A stretch of DNA of 64,000 bases from Micromonospora tulbaghiae (GCF_900091605.1 NZ_FMCQ01000008.1:62001-126000), one strand, 5' to 3'; shown: positions 18,248 through 26,352, counted from the first letter of the stretch. The notes: generated by a model from the sequence alone, not told the origin. Numbers and translations: made by a program.

Positions 18248-18274
18248 TTAGCACTCTCCCTAGCCGAGTGCAAG
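18248..18274. promoter_or_regulatory. CIRCE operator 2 (HrcA binding site)
   Basis: TTAGCACTC-N9-GAGTGCAAG: the left arm is the exact CIRCE consensus, while the right arm matches 6 of 9. It begins 10 nt after the first copy, so two operators are tandemly placed in the groEL promoter. Confidence 0.82.
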
Positions 18275-18288
18275 CACGACAGCCCCGC

Positions 18289-19581
18289 TCAGCCGAGTTC
18301 CGCCGCGAGCCGGGCCGCGTTCACCGGGCCTTCCTGAGCCCGCTGCTCGGCGTACGTGACGACCAGTCCGACCTGCTGCGCCAGGTACGCCGGGGCAGCC
18401 AGCAGGGCGCCGAACACGGCGAACGCCACGGCGCCGATCGCGGTGCCGACGGCCGTCATCGGCTCGACGCCGAACAGCGCCCCGCTGATCCCGCCCACGA
18501 CCGCGTCCAGCACCGTCGCCGCGAGGAGGACCGCCATCACCAGGGCGACCCGGCCCAGCACCATGCCGAACCGGCTGTGGAACATCCGCCAGGCCCGCCC
18601 GATCGGCTCCCGCCGCTCGAACAGGTAGACCGGACCGAACAGGGCCAGCGCGAACGCGGCGTAGAGGCCGGGCAGCAGACAGAAGCAACTGCCGACCACG
18701 ACCAGCAGCGAGACCAGGAGCGTCCAGCCCCACAGGCCGAGGGCACGGCGCATCCCGTACCGGAAGGCGGCGCCGAGTCCGGTCGGCTCACCGGCGGCCT
18801 GGCGGGCGACCACCCAGGTGCCGGCGGCCCAGCCCGCCGCCTGGAGCAGGCCGAAGGCCAGCCCGGCGGCCAGGAGCACGCCGTAGAAGGCGAACAGCTG
18901 CCCCCAGAAGCCGGCCGGCAGCCCCGGCGCGCTGTCCGGGGCGGTCGCCAGTTCACCCTCGGGGCTGAAGACGAGTGTGAGGACGCCGATCACCGCCGCC
19001 GGGAGCACCTGGGTGAGGAGCACGATCGGTAGCAGTTGCCGCCAGCCGCGCCGCAGCGCGGCGCTGCAGCGGGCGAACCAGGGACCGATGCCCCCGTGCG
19101 GCGGGTTGACGAGCGGATCCTGCGGGTCGATGCCGGGATACCAGCCGGCGTACGCCCCGGGACCGGCCGGGACCGGGTACGCCGCGCCGGGCATCGGGTA
19201 CGCCGCGCCGGGCATCGGATAGCTCGGGTACGCGGGGCCGCCCCAGCCCGGCGGCGGCGTACCCGCCGGCGCGGTCCAGCCCTGCGGCGGGGTGCCCGGC
19301 GCGTTCCAGCCGGGCGGGGCGCCCCAGGCGGGTTGACCGGCCGGGTTCGGGGCGCCGGGCTGCGGGCTGTCGTACACCGGTTGGTCAGGGACGATCGGCA
19401 CGGGGCCGGTATGACCGGCCCACGGGTCGGCGCCGGACGCGCCGGAGGCGGGCGTGGCCCCTCCGGTGGTCCCCGACGGTCCCGGTGCCCGCTCGGCAGC
19501 AGGAGGCGGGGGCGCGGTCGGGTCGTCCGGAGGGCCGGACGCCGCCGGCTCGGTGGAACCCGACGGGGGCAGATCGGACAT
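18289..19581 (-). CDS. Proline-rich N-terminus plus six-span membrane protein (glycerophosphodiesterase membrane-domain-like)
   Basis: A 430-residue protein. Residues 1-165 are Pro/Gly/Ala-rich and low complexity, including a direct repeat of AYPMPG and several PPGW units. The rest has about six hydrophobic helices (LLPIVLLTQVLPAAVIGVLTLVF, LFAFYGVLLAAGLAFGLLQAAGWAAG, LWGWTLLVSLLVVVGSCFCLLPGLYAAFALALF, VALVMAVLLAATVLDAVVGG, AIGAVAFAVFGALLAAPAYLAQQ). Such proteins are often annotated as glycerophosphoryl diester phosphodiesterase membrane-domain or DUF7544-like; no catalytic residues are visible. The start at 19581 has the ribosome-site-like sequence GGAGGGCCC just upstream. Confidence 0.7.
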   Translation of the reverse strand: MSDLPPSGSTEPAASGPPDDPTAPPPPAAERAPGPSGTTGGATPASGASGADPWAGHTGPVPIVPDQPVYDSPQPGAPNPAGQPAWGAPPGWNAPGTPPQGWTAPAGTPPPGWGGPAYPSYPMPGAAYPMPGAAYPVPAGPGAYAGWYPGIDPQDPLVNPPHGGIGPWFARCSAALRRGWRQLLPIVLLTQVLPAAVIGVLTLVFSPEGELATAPDSAPGLPAGFWGQLFAFYGVLLAAGLAFGLLQAAGWAAGTWVVARQAAGEPTGLGAAFRYGMRRALGLWGWTLLVSLLVVVGSCFCLLPGLYAAFALALFGPVYLFERREPIGRAWRMFHSRFGMVLGRVALVMAVLLAATVLDAVVGGISGALFGVEPMTAVGTAIGAVAFAVFGALLAAPAYLAQQVGLVVTYAEQRAQEGPVNAARLAAELG

Positions 19582-19692
19582 GGGCCCTCCTCAGCGACTA
19601 CGGCTGGAACGGCTCATGATCTTCCATGGTGGTCGGCCGCACCGCAGCCCCCGGTCCGGGGGGCCGGTCGCGGGAGCACCGCCCGCCGCGGG

Positions 19693-19896
19693 TCAGGCGA
19701 TGACGCGGACCCGCTCGGCCTGCGGACCCTTCTGCCCCTGCGCGATCTCGAACTCGACCCGCTGGCCGTCGTCGAGCGCCTTGTAGCCGTCCATCTCGAT
19801 CGCGGAGAAGTGGACGAAGACGTCCTGCCCGCCGTCGACGGCGATGAAGCCGTAGCCCTTTTCGGCGTTGAACCACTTCACGGTGCCCTGTGCCAC
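19693..19896 (-). CDS. Cold-shock protein (CspA family)
   Basis: A 67-residue single OB-fold protein: GTVKWFNAEKGYGFIAV (RNP1), DVFVHFSAI (RNP2), then GQRVEFEIAQGQKGPQAERV, all standard for CspA. These proteins bind single-stranded RNA and DNA and melt mRNA structure. The start is GTG 19896, giving MAQGTVKW, preceded by GAGGAAGTGCACC. It is monocistronic with a divergent promoter region of about 200 bp. Confidence 0.95.
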   Translation of the reverse strand: MAQGTVKWFNAEKGYGFIAVDGGQDVFVHFSAIEMDGYKALDDGQRVEFEIAQGQKGPQAERVRVIA

Positions 19897-20114
19897 GGTG
19901 CACTTCCTCACTCTGCGCGGCGTTCCAACACCCGGAAACCGGCGGACCGGCACCGGTGGCCCACCGATTCAGCGATCGGTGATGCTGAATTCAGTGACCG
20001 AAATCGCACGCTACACGAGGCGTGACGACGGCGCACGACCACAAATCGGGCATATTCCGGGGCGTACCCGGGCCTGTCGCACACCCGCTGCGGGCCGTCC
20101 GGTATGCATGCGGC

Positions 20115-20630
20115 ATGACCAGCGCGACCACCACGACCACCGTCCGCCGGGTCCGGCCGACCGACGCCGCCCGGATGCGGGCGCTCCGGCTGGAGATGCT
20201 GGCCGACTCCCCGCTGGCCTTCCTGGAGACGGTGGCCGAGGCCGCCGCCCGACCGCACGCGGAGTTCGCGGCCCGGGTCGCGGCCGTCTCCCGGGGCGAC
20301 CACACCGCGCAGTTCGTGGCCGACCCGGGCGGCCGCCTGGTCGGCCACGCCGGCGGCACCGCCGCGCCGGACGAGCCGGGCCTGACGCTCGTCTACGCGG
20401 TCTACGTGACGCCGGCCCGGCGGGGCAGCGGCCTGCTGGCGGCGCTCGTCGACGAGGTGGCGGCCTGGTCGCGCGCCTGCGGACGGCCCGACCTGATGAT
20501 GGAGGTGGTGGCCGGCAACGACCGCGCCTACCGGGCCTATCAGAAGCTGGGCTTCGTGGACACCGGGGTACGGGTGCGGCACCCCCGGATCGCCGGCCTG
20601 TACGAACTCCAGATGCGCCGCCCGGCCTGA
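20115..20630 (+). CDS. GNAT family N-acetyltransferase
   Basis: A 171-residue GNAT: VRRVRPTDAARMRALRLEML at the N-terminus, the central strand LVYAVYVTPARRGSGLLAALVDEV with the acetyl-CoA pyrophosphate loop, and the end NDRAYRAYQKLGFVDTGVR. The acceptor is unknown. The start is set at ATG 20115; the frame is open upstream to 20022, but that part overlaps the promoter region and lacks GNAT character. It is convergent with paaN; a strong hairpin separates them. Confidence 0.85.
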   Translation: MTSATTTTTVRRVRPTDAARMRALRLEMLADSPLAFLETVAEAAARPHAEFAARVAAVSRGDHTAQFVADPGGRLVGHAGGTAAPDEPGLTLVYAVYVTPARRGSGLLAALVDEVAAWSRACGRPDLMMEVVAGNDRAYRAYQKLGFVDTGVRVRHPRIAGLYELQMRRPA

Positions 20631-20637
20631 AGCCGCA

Positions 20638-20680
20638 TCCGGGTGCGCCGGTCGTCACCGCGACGACAGGCGCACCCGGA
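20638..20680. terminator. Bidirectional terminator between GNAT gene and paaN
   Basis: TCCGGGTGCGCC (20638-20649) pairs perfectly with GGCGCACCCGGA (20669-20680); the loop holds a further GTCGT/ACGAC stem. It starts 8 nt after the GNAT stop and ends 9 nt beyond the paaN stop. Confidence 0.85.
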
Positions 20681-20689
20681 ACCGGTGAC

Positions 20690-22363
20690 TCAGACGTGCC
20701 GGCGGCTCTGCACGATGCGGAACCGGTTGGCGACGTACGCGCCGTCGGTCAGCGCCGAGTTGGCCGCCGCGTTCGCGCCCGAGCCGTGGAAGTCGGAGAA
20801 CGCCGCCGACTGGTTGACGAACACCCCGCCGGTCAGGTTGCAGGACAGGTGCACCCCGGCGTCGATCGCCGCCGCCTCGGCCGCGTCCAGCACCGCCTCG
20901 TCGGTGGAGTAGACGCCCGCGGTCAGCGCGCCCTTCTCCCCCACCGTCTCGCGCAGGATGCGCAGGCTGTGCTCGGTGGAGTCGGTGGCGATGGCGAACG
21001 AGATCGGCCCGAACCACTCCCGCGAGTAGGTCGCGGTGTCGGACGCGTCCAGCTTCACCACCGTCGGCGTACGCACCACCGCGCCGGGGAAGGACGGGTG
21101 CTCGACGGTGCGCGACTCCAGCACCGGCTCGCCGACCTTGGTGACCTCGTCCAGCCGCTCCAGCACCCCGTCGTTGACGATCGCGCCGGTCAGCTCGACG
21201 CCCCGGGCCGGGTCGGCGGTCAGCTTGGCGACCGCGCCGGCGATCCCGGCCGCCACCTCGTCGAAGCTCTTGTGCCCCTGGTCGGTGGAGATGCCGTCGC
21301 GCGGGATCAGCAGGTTCTGCGAGGTGGTGCACATCTGGCCGCTGTACAGCGTCAGCGTGAAGCCCAGGTTGCGGCAGAGCCCGGCGAAGTCGTCGGTGGA
21401 GTCGATCACCACCGTGTTCAGGCCGGCCTTCTCGGTGTAGACGGCGGCCTGCCGGGCGTTCGCCTCCAGCCAGTCGCCGTACTCGGTGGAGCCGGTGAAG
21501 TCGACGATCTTCACGGCCGGGTGCAGGGCCAGCGTGGTGGCGAGCTTCTCGCCGTCCGTCTCGGGGGCGAGCTGCACCAGGTTCGGGTTGAACCCGGCCT
21601 CGGCGAGCACCTGGCGGGCGTACCTGACGGTGATCGCCAGCGGCAGGACCGCGCGCGGGTGCGGCTTCACCACCACCGGGTTGCCGGTGGCCAGCGAGGC
21701 GAACAGGCCGGGGTACGAGTTCCAGGTCGGGAACGTGTTGCAGCCGATGACCAGCGCGACCCCGCGCGGCACCACGTGGAACGTCTTGGTCATGCGCAGC
21801 GGGTCGCCCTTGCCGGCGGCCTTCTCCCAGCCGGCGGTCCCCGGGTGGCGGGTCATCTCCGCGTACGCGTAGGCGACCGACTCCAGGGCCCGGTCCAGCG
21901 CGTGCGCGCCACCGGCCTGGAACGCCATCACGAACGCCTGGCCGCTGGTGAACTGCACCGCGTTGGCCAGCTCGAACACGTTGCGGTGCAGCCGGTCCAG
22001 GATCTCCAGGCAGACACCCGCCCGGGCCTGCGGGCCGGCGTCGCGCCAGGCGGGCAGCGCGGCGCTCGCGGCGGACACCAGCTGGTCGGCGCTCGCGTGC
22101 GGGTAGCGCACGTCCAGCGCCACCCCGAACGGGCTGACCTCGGTGGCCACGGTGGTGCCGTCACCGGCCTGGTCGAGCGGGAAGTCCCCGCCCAGGTACG
22201 CCTCGAAGGCGGCCTTCCCGTCGGCGGCGGCGGTCTCGCCGTACACCCGGGGGCTGGGCGACTCGGGGTAGGCCGACCAGTACCCGCGCTCCGCGATGGC
22301 GGTCAGCGCCCGGTCGAGGGTCTCGCGGTGCCTGTCGTACAGGGGGTGCGGGGTCTCCGTCAT
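20690..22363 (-). CDS. paaN: PaaN-type aldehyde dehydrogenase (phenylacetate degradation protein family)
   Basis: A 557-residue aldehyde-dehydrogenase-fold enzyme. It has the motif GCNTFPTWNSYPGLFASLATGNPVV split across 207-231, the nucleophile region TLYSGQMCTTSQNLLIP with Cys345, and FTGSTEYGDWLE. The best match is the PaaN family, which oxidises the ring-opened semialdehyde in some phenylacetyl-CoA pathways. No other paa genes are in the window, so its use in phenylacetate breakdown is uncertain and the substrate may differ. The start is ATG 22363 (MTETPHPLYD). Confidence 0.85.
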   Translation of the reverse strand: MTETPHPLYDRHRETLDRALTAIAERGYWSAYPESPSPRVYGETAAADGKAAFEAYLGGDFPLDQAGDGTTVATEVSPFGVALDVRYPHASADQLVSAASAALPAWRDAGPQARAGVCLEILDRLHRNVFELANAVQFTSGQAFVMAFQAGGAHALDRALESVAYAYAEMTRHPGTAGWEKAAGKGDPLRMTKTFHVVPRGVALVIGCNTFPTWNSYPGLFASLATGNPVVVKPHPRAVLPLAITVRYARQVLAEAGFNPNLVQLAPETDGEKLATTLALHPAVKIVDFTGSTEYGDWLEANARQAAVYTEKAGLNTVVIDSTDDFAGLCRNLGFTLTLYSGQMCTTSQNLLIPRDGISTDQGHKSFDEVAAGIAGAVAKLTADPARGVELTGAIVNDGVLERLDEVTKVGEPVLESRTVEHPSFPGAVVRTPTVVKLDASDTATYSREWFGPISFAIATDSTEHSLRILRETVGEKGALTAGVYSTDEAVLDAAEAAAIDAGVHLSCNLTGGVFVNQSAAFSDFHGSGANAAANSALTDGAYVANRFRIVQSRRHV

Positions 22364-22415
22364 GCCCGCCATCATGCAACAGAAAGGCACCAGATCAGTA
22401 GGGGCGTGTCACAAC

Positions 22416-23435
22416 TCAGATCGTCAACTGCCAGTCGACGGAACCGGCGGCGGGGCGGAAGCCGAGCTGGTCGTTGATCGCGATCATGTGGCGGTTCGCT
22501 ACCGCGTTCCAGGTGTCGACGGCCCGCAACGCCGGTTCGTGCGCCAGCGCGTACTCCAGGTTCCCGGCCTTGCAGAGCAGGCCGAGCCGGTGGCCGCGGT
22601 GGCCGGGGTCGACGATGGTGATCTCCTGCCAGGCGTGGCCGGTGCTGCCCGCGTCCAGGCCGAGCTGGGTCCAGCCGACCAGCCGGCCGGACGCCTCGTG
22701 CACCACCCCGGTGTTGTAGCGGCGTACGCCCCGGGCGTCCAGCGCCCGCTCCGCGTCCCGCACCCGCGCCGCGTCCACCTGCTCCGGCTCCCAGTCCAGC
22801 TCACCCATGGGCGCGTCGAGCAGCAGCCGGCCCTGGAGGTGGGCGACGTCCGCGACGTACTCCTCGGGGGTGTGGTCGCGCCACCGCACCGGCCGGTAAC
22901 CGGTCGCCGCGGCGCGGGCCCCGGCCAGCAGCGCGGACAGCCGGTCGCGGTCGAGTCCGGCCACGTCGAGGCGGCGGCGGACGTCGGCCAGCGCCGGCTT
23001 GGCGCCCGTGGCGGCGGCGAACGCGGCGCCGGGGAACACCCGGTCCTCCTCGCCGGGCAGCGCGGCGACCGTCGCGCCGACAAGGCGTTTGCCGCCGTGC
23101 TCCCGCAGCAACCGGACGCCGTGGTCGTGCAGCGCGCGCCCGATGCCACGCCGCCGGTACGCCGGATCCACTGTCAGTTCGACGCTGGCGTTCTCGGTGT
23201 TGTCGATCGTGTGCAGGTAGAGGCGGAGCCAGCCGACCGGCGTCCCGTCGAGGCGGGCCACCAGCCAGCGCGTGTCGATGCCGGGCATCGGGTGCCGCAG
23301 CGGCGCCTCGAACCGCCACCGGCAGGGCGGGGGCAGGTCGGGCTCGTCGGCGGTCTGCGCGGCACAGGCGATCCGGTGGACCGCGTCGAGCGTCTGCCGG
23401 TCGGTGGGATCCAGCGGCGTCACGGTCGGCGTCAT
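22416..23435 (-). CDS. Tandem GNAT-domain acetyltransferase
   Basis: A 339-residue protein with two GNAT modules: the first has VELTVDPAYRRRGIGRALHDHGVRLLREHG (about 85-115, split), the second TIVDPGHRGHRLGLLCKAGNLEYAL and NDQLGFRP near the C-terminus. Actinomycetes have many such double GNATs of unknown substrate. The start at ATG 23435 gives a normal first domain; the open frame upstream to 23654 covers a structured RNA candidate and is rejected as coding. The gene starts 26 nt after the terminator hairpin of that RNA, so read-through or its own promoter must drive it. Confidence 0.82.
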   Translation of the reverse strand: MTPTVTPLDPTDRQTLDAVHRIACAAQTADEPDLPPPCRWRFEAPLRHPMPGIDTRWLVARLDGTPVGWLRLYLHTIDNTENASVELTVDPAYRRRGIGRALHDHGVRLLREHGGKRLVGATVAALPGEEDRVFPGAAFAAATGAKPALADVRRRLDVAGLDRDRLSALLAGARAAATGYRPVRWRDHTPEEYVADVAHLQGRLLLDAPMGELDWEPEQVDAARVRDAERALDARGVRRYNTGVVHEASGRLVGWTQLGLDAGSTGHAWQEITIVDPGHRGHRLGLLCKAGNLEYALAHEPALRAVDTWNAVANRHMIAINDQLGFRPAAGSVDWQLTI

Positions 23436-23460
23436 GTCACCGAGGGTGCGCCGGACACAG

Positions 23461-23494
23461 CGAAGGGGCCAGCGGTTTTCCGCCGGCCCCTTCG
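23461..23494 (-). terminator. Intrinsic-type terminator of the candidate small RNA
   Basis: CGAAGGGGCC and GGCCCCTTCG form a perfect 10-bp stem extended by an inner GCGG/CCGC stem around AAAA. It lies at the 3' end of the candidate RNA and just before the GNAT start codon. Confidence 0.75.
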
Positions 23495-23580
23495 GACGTT
23501 GGTCGGGAGGGACGTCCGCACAACGCCTCCGGCGTTGGGTCGCAAGAACTTGAAAAGTCTCCGGCGGATGCCCTCCCGCA
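23461..23580 (-). ncRNA. Candidate structured small RNA, about 120 nt, novel or unassigned
   Basis: On the minus strand a promoter (TTGACG, 17 nt, CAAGAT) predicts a start near 23580. The transcript would begin with CGGGAGGG (about 23578-23571), which pairs with CCCTCCCG (23511-23504); the next bases (CATCCGC with GCGGACG) extend the closing stem with one mismatch. Inside is the small hairpin CAACGCC/GGCGTTG (23536-23520), and the RNA ends in a strong terminator stem (23494-23461). The frame is technically open but yields an Arg/Pro-rich product with no family. Alternative: a leader or attenuator for the GNAT gene, whose ATG lies 26 nt past the hairpin. Confidence 0.6.
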
Positions 23581-23586
23581 CGAAGC

Positions 23587-23615
23587 ATCTTGCGCCGTCC
23601 GGTTCCTGCCGTCAA
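23587..23615 (-). promoter_or_regulatory. Sigma-A-type promoter for the candidate sRNA
   Basis: TTGACG (23615-23610) and CAAGAT (23592-23587) are separated by exactly 17 nt, which is unusually close to consensus for this genome. The half-site GAGTGCCA lies about 17 nt upstream of the -35 box. Confidence 0.6.
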
Positions 23616-23781
23616 GTCCTTGAGGGCGGTTTTCTGGCACTCACCGCACATCACCGGTTACCCACCGGTCTCACCCGATCCCCCACCCGGGCGAGCCCAC
23701 CTCCCCCACCCGGCCACCCGCCCGCCCGCTGCGGTGATCTAGGAATTCGTGTCCCGAAACGCCGCACAGGCGGCGGGGCGG

Positions 23782-25071
23782 TCAGGCCAGGAGGCCGGCG
23801 TCGCGGGCGGCGCGGAGGCTCGGCTTGATGCGGTGGGTGGGGCCGACCTGGGCGGCCACCGCGTCGAGGGTCTTCAGTCCCTCGCCGGTGTTGAACACCA
23901 CCGTCTCGGCAGCCGGGTCGAGGCGGCCCGACTCCACCAGCTTGCGCAGCACCGCGACCGTCACGCCGCCCGCCGTCTCGGCGAACACCCCGGTGGTACG
24001 GGCGAGCAGCCGGATACCCGCACGGATCTCGTCGTCGTCGGCGTAGTCCATCCAGCCACCGGTACGGCGCACCGCCTCCAGCGCGTACAGCCCGGCGGCC
24101 GGGTCGCCGATGTTCAGCGACTTGGCGATGCCGGCCGGCTTGACCGGCACGATCGTGTCGGTGTCGCCGTGCAGCGCGGTGGCGATCGGGTTGCAGCCGG
24201 CCGACTGGGCGCCGAACACCTTCCAGCCGCCGGCCGGCGCCTCGACCAGCCCGATCTCGACCAGCTCGGCGAACGCCTTGTCGATCTTGGTGAGCAGCTC
24301 GCCGCTGGCCATCGGGATGACCACCTGGGCCGGGATCCGCCAGCCGAGCTGCTCGGCCACCTCGTAGCCGAGCGTCTTGGAGCCCTCCGCGTAGTAGGGC
24401 CGCACGTTCACGTTGACGAACGCGGTGTCCTCGAACTCGTCGGTCTCCACCAGCTCGCCGCAGAGCCGGTTCACGTCGTCGTACGAGCCGTCGATGGCGA
24501 CCAGGTCGCCGCCGTAGACCGCTGTGGTGACGACCTTGCCCTGCTCCAGGTCGCCGGGGATGAAGACGATCGACGGCACGCCGGCCCGGGCCGCGTGCGC
24601 GGCGACGGAGTTGGCGAGGTTGCCGGTGGAGGCGCAGGCGTAGCGGGTGAAGCCGAGCGCCCCGGCCGCGGTGAGCGCCACCGAGACGACCCGGTCCTTG
24701 AACGAGTGGGTGGGGTTCGCGCTGTCGTCCTTGACCCAGAGCGGCGCGGTGAGCCCCAGCTCGGCCGCGAGGTGCGGGGCGGCGACGAGCGGCGTCAGCC
24801 CCGGGTCGAGCGTGACCCGGGTGGCCGGGTCCTGACCGGCCGGCAGCAGCGCCGCGTACCGCCAGATGTTGGCCGGACCGGCCTCGATCTGCTCGCGGGT
24901 GACGGCGGCCAGTGCGGCGGTGTCGTAGTCGACCTCCAGCGGCCCGAAACACTCGTAACAGGCGTGCTGCGCGGCGAGCGGGTACCGCGCCGAACAGGCA
25001 CGGCAGACCAGGGCGCGGGCCGGGCTGAAGGTGGTGTCGATACCGGTGGCGACGGGAAGCGTCGACGTCAT
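23782..25071 (-). CDS. thrC: Threonine synthase
   Basis: A 429-residue fold-type II PLP enzyme converting O-phosphohomoserine to threonine. An N-terminal zinc-ribbon-like Cys set (CRAC at 23-26, CYEC at 38-41) precedes DPGLTPLVAAPHLA. The PLP lysine is in THSFKDRVVSVA (Lys125), and CASTGNLANSVAAHAARAG and the VFNTGEGLKTLDAV tail are standard for this long class. Regulation by a SAM-I riboswitch in the 5' leader links threonine synthesis to S-adenosylmethionine; threonine synthase competes with methionine synthesis for phosphohomoserine or homoserine. The start is ATG 25071 behind AGAGGAAATCCTCGAC. Confidence 0.93.
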   Translation of the reverse strand: MTSTLPVATGIDTTFSPARALVCRACSARYPLAAQHACYECFGPLEVDYDTAALAAVTREQIEAGPANIWRYAALLPAGQDPATRVTLDPGLTPLVAAPHLAAELGLTAPLWVKDDSANPTHSFKDRVVSVALTAAGALGFTRYACASTGNLANSVAAHAARAGVPSIVFIPGDLEQGKVVTTAVYGGDLVAIDGSYDDVNRLCGELVETDEFEDTAFVNVNVRPYYAEGSKTLGYEVAEQLGWRIPAQVVIPMASGELLTKIDKAFAELVEIGLVEAPAGGWKVFGAQSAGCNPIATALHGDTDTIVPVKPAGIAKSLNIGDPAAGLYALEAVRRTGGWMDYADDDEIRAGIRLLARTTGVFAETAGGVTVAVLRKLVESGRLDPAAETVVFNTGEGLKTLDAVAAQVGPTHRIKPSLRAARDAGLLA

Positions 25072-25085
25072 GTCGAGGATTTCCT

Positions 25086-25214
25086 CTCATCTTTCCCCGC
25101 ATCGCCGGGTGCGGCGGGGACGGAATTGGCACCTGCCCGCCGTCGCTCGTCGTCGAGCGTGCGGGTGGTTGCCGGGGCGTCGTCGGGCCGTATCCCTCAG
25201 CCCCTCTGGATGAG
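25086..25214 (-). ncRNA. SAM-I (S-box) riboswitch upstream of thrC
   Basis: Read on the minus strand: CTCATCCAGAGGGGCTGAGG, GATACGGCCCGACGACGCCC, CGGCAACC, then GGTGCCAATTCCG and the closing AAAGATGAG. These are the S-box conserved blocks, with the P1 arms CTCATC/GATGAG pairing perfectly (25214-25209 with 25091-25086). A TAGACT -10 box at 25239-25234 puts the start about 12 nt upstream. The ribosome site AGAGG directly follows P1, so SAM binding may block translation. Pattern-based call; very close to consensus. Confidence 0.92.
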
Positions 25215-25288
25215 GTATTCAGTTGTGCCGCCGAGTCTAAGCGCTGCTCACGGCCGCGCCACCTCGGGATCCCACGCTGTGGGCCGGC

Positions 25289-26263
25289 TCAGCGCCCGAC
25301 CACCGCGACCGGGTCCACCACCGCGGGCCGGTCCACCACCGCGAGCGGCTCCGGCGCCGCCGTGGCCCGCGCTGCCGAGCGGGTACGGGTGACGAGGTTC
25401 GCGGCCACCAGGGCGGCGATGGTCAGTCCGGCGCCCACCAGCTCCACCGCGACCGGCCGGTAACCGCGCAGGATCTGCACCGCGAACGTGGCCACCGGCA
25501 CCAGGTTCATGAACAGCGCGGCGTCGGCCGGGCCGAGCCGCCGCACGCCGGTGTTCCAGGCCAGGACCGCGAGGACGGCGGCGACAAGCACCGCGTACGC
25601 GAGCTGGGGAGCGATCGCGACGAGGTCGGCGGCGGCCGGCGCGTGCTGGAGCCCGGTGAGGTCGGCGACGGCGCTGGCGGCGATCATGGCGAGCATGCCC
25701 GCGACGGCGGTCAGCGTGGTGTAGCGCAGCGCGGACCACTCCGGGAACCGGCTCGCGCCGTGGGTGTAGAACGCCCAGCCGAGCACGGCGCCGATCATGA
25801 GCAGCCCGCCCCAGCCGAACTGGCCCAGTCCGTCGAGCCGGCCGCGAGTGATCACCAGACCGACGCCGACCAGGGCGACGAGCGAGATGCCGAGCAGCGC
25901 CGGGCGCGGGCGGACGCCGTCGCGCGCCCAGCGGACGAACTGGGTGACCAGCGGCACGGTGGCCGCGAACAGCGCGATCTGCTGCGGCGCGGCGTGGCCG
26001 AGGGCGAGATTCATCAGCGTGTTGAACCCGGCGAAGCCGAGCGCGCCGAGGAGCACCACCTCGACGCCGCGCCGCTGGGTGGCCAGGGCGGTGACCCCCT
26101 CGCGGGCCAGCAGCAGGGCGAGCAGCACGGCGGTGGCGAGCACGTAGCGGGCGGTGGTCAGGTTGAGCGCGTCCACGCGGGTGAGCGCGCTGGCGAGCAC
26201 CGGGAACATGACGCCCCAGCTGACCGCGGCGAAGATCGGGAGGGTGGCGTGACGGGAACGCAT
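25289..26263 (-). CDS. EamA/DMT-family transporter
   Basis: A 324-residue protein with ten hydrophobic helices in two EamA halves: AVSWGVMFPVLASALTRVDALNLTTARY at the start, then FAGFNTLMNLALGHAAPQQIALFAATVPLVTQFV, and the second half from LAYAVLVAAVLAVLAWNTGVRRLGPADAALFMNLVPV. The C-terminus is a hydrophilic tail. It is probably a metabolite exporter. It is divergent from an ArsR-type repressor, with two 18-bp operators between them, so the pair likely forms a ligand-responsive export module. The start is ATG 26263 (MRSRHATLP); the frame extends to 26302 but runs through operator 1. Confidence 0.87.
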   Translation of the reverse strand: MRSRHATLPIFAAVSWGVMFPVLASALTRVDALNLTTARYVLATAVLLALLLAREGVTALATQRRGVEVVLLGALGFAGFNTLMNLALGHAAPQQIALFAATVPLVTQFVRWARDGVRPRPALLGISLVALVGVGLVITRGRLDGLGQFGWGGLLMIGAVLGWAFYTHGASRFPEWSALRYTTLTAVAGMLAMIAASAVADLTGLQHAPAAADLVAIAPQLAYAVLVAAVLAVLAWNTGVRRLGPADAALFMNLVPVATFAVQILRGYRPVAVELVGAGLTIAALVAANLVTRTRSAARATAAPEPLAVVDRPAVVDPVAVVGR

Positions 26264-26275
26264 CGCAGCTCCTAA

Positions 26276-26293
26276 GTTCGAATACCGTCGAAC
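26276..26293. promoter_or_regulatory. Operator 1 for the ArsR-type regulator
   Basis: GTTCGA-N6-TCGAAC, an 18-bp inverted repeat 13 nt upstream of the transporter start codon, with the same outer arms as operator 2. Confidence 0.65.
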
Positions 26294-26316
26294 CAACGGC
26301 ACGACTCTAGGAGCTT

Positions 26317-26334
26317 GTTCGACGGTTGTCGAAC
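26317..26334. promoter_or_regulatory. Operator 2 for the ArsR-type regulator
   Basis: GTTCGAC-N4-GTCGAAC, a perfect 7-bp inverted repeat of 18 bp whose centre is 41 bp from operator 1 (about four helical turns). It overlaps the expected -35 region of the regulator promoter, whose -10 box TATCGT is at 26341-26346. Confidence 0.7.
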
Positions 26335-26352
26335 ATGGGTTATCGTAGTCAC

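Noticed and set aside
23632..23646. 15-nt sequence TTCTGGCACTCACCG shared with the groEL CIRCE region (18211-18225)
   Set aside because: Only one CIRCE arm is present; no inverted partner lies 9 nt away, so HrcA control of the candidate RNA is not supported.
22416..23654. Longer reading frame of the GNAT gene starting with a CGEC-containing N-terminus
   Set aside because: The extra part runs through a promoter, a structured RNA and a terminator stem; it has no GNAT character.
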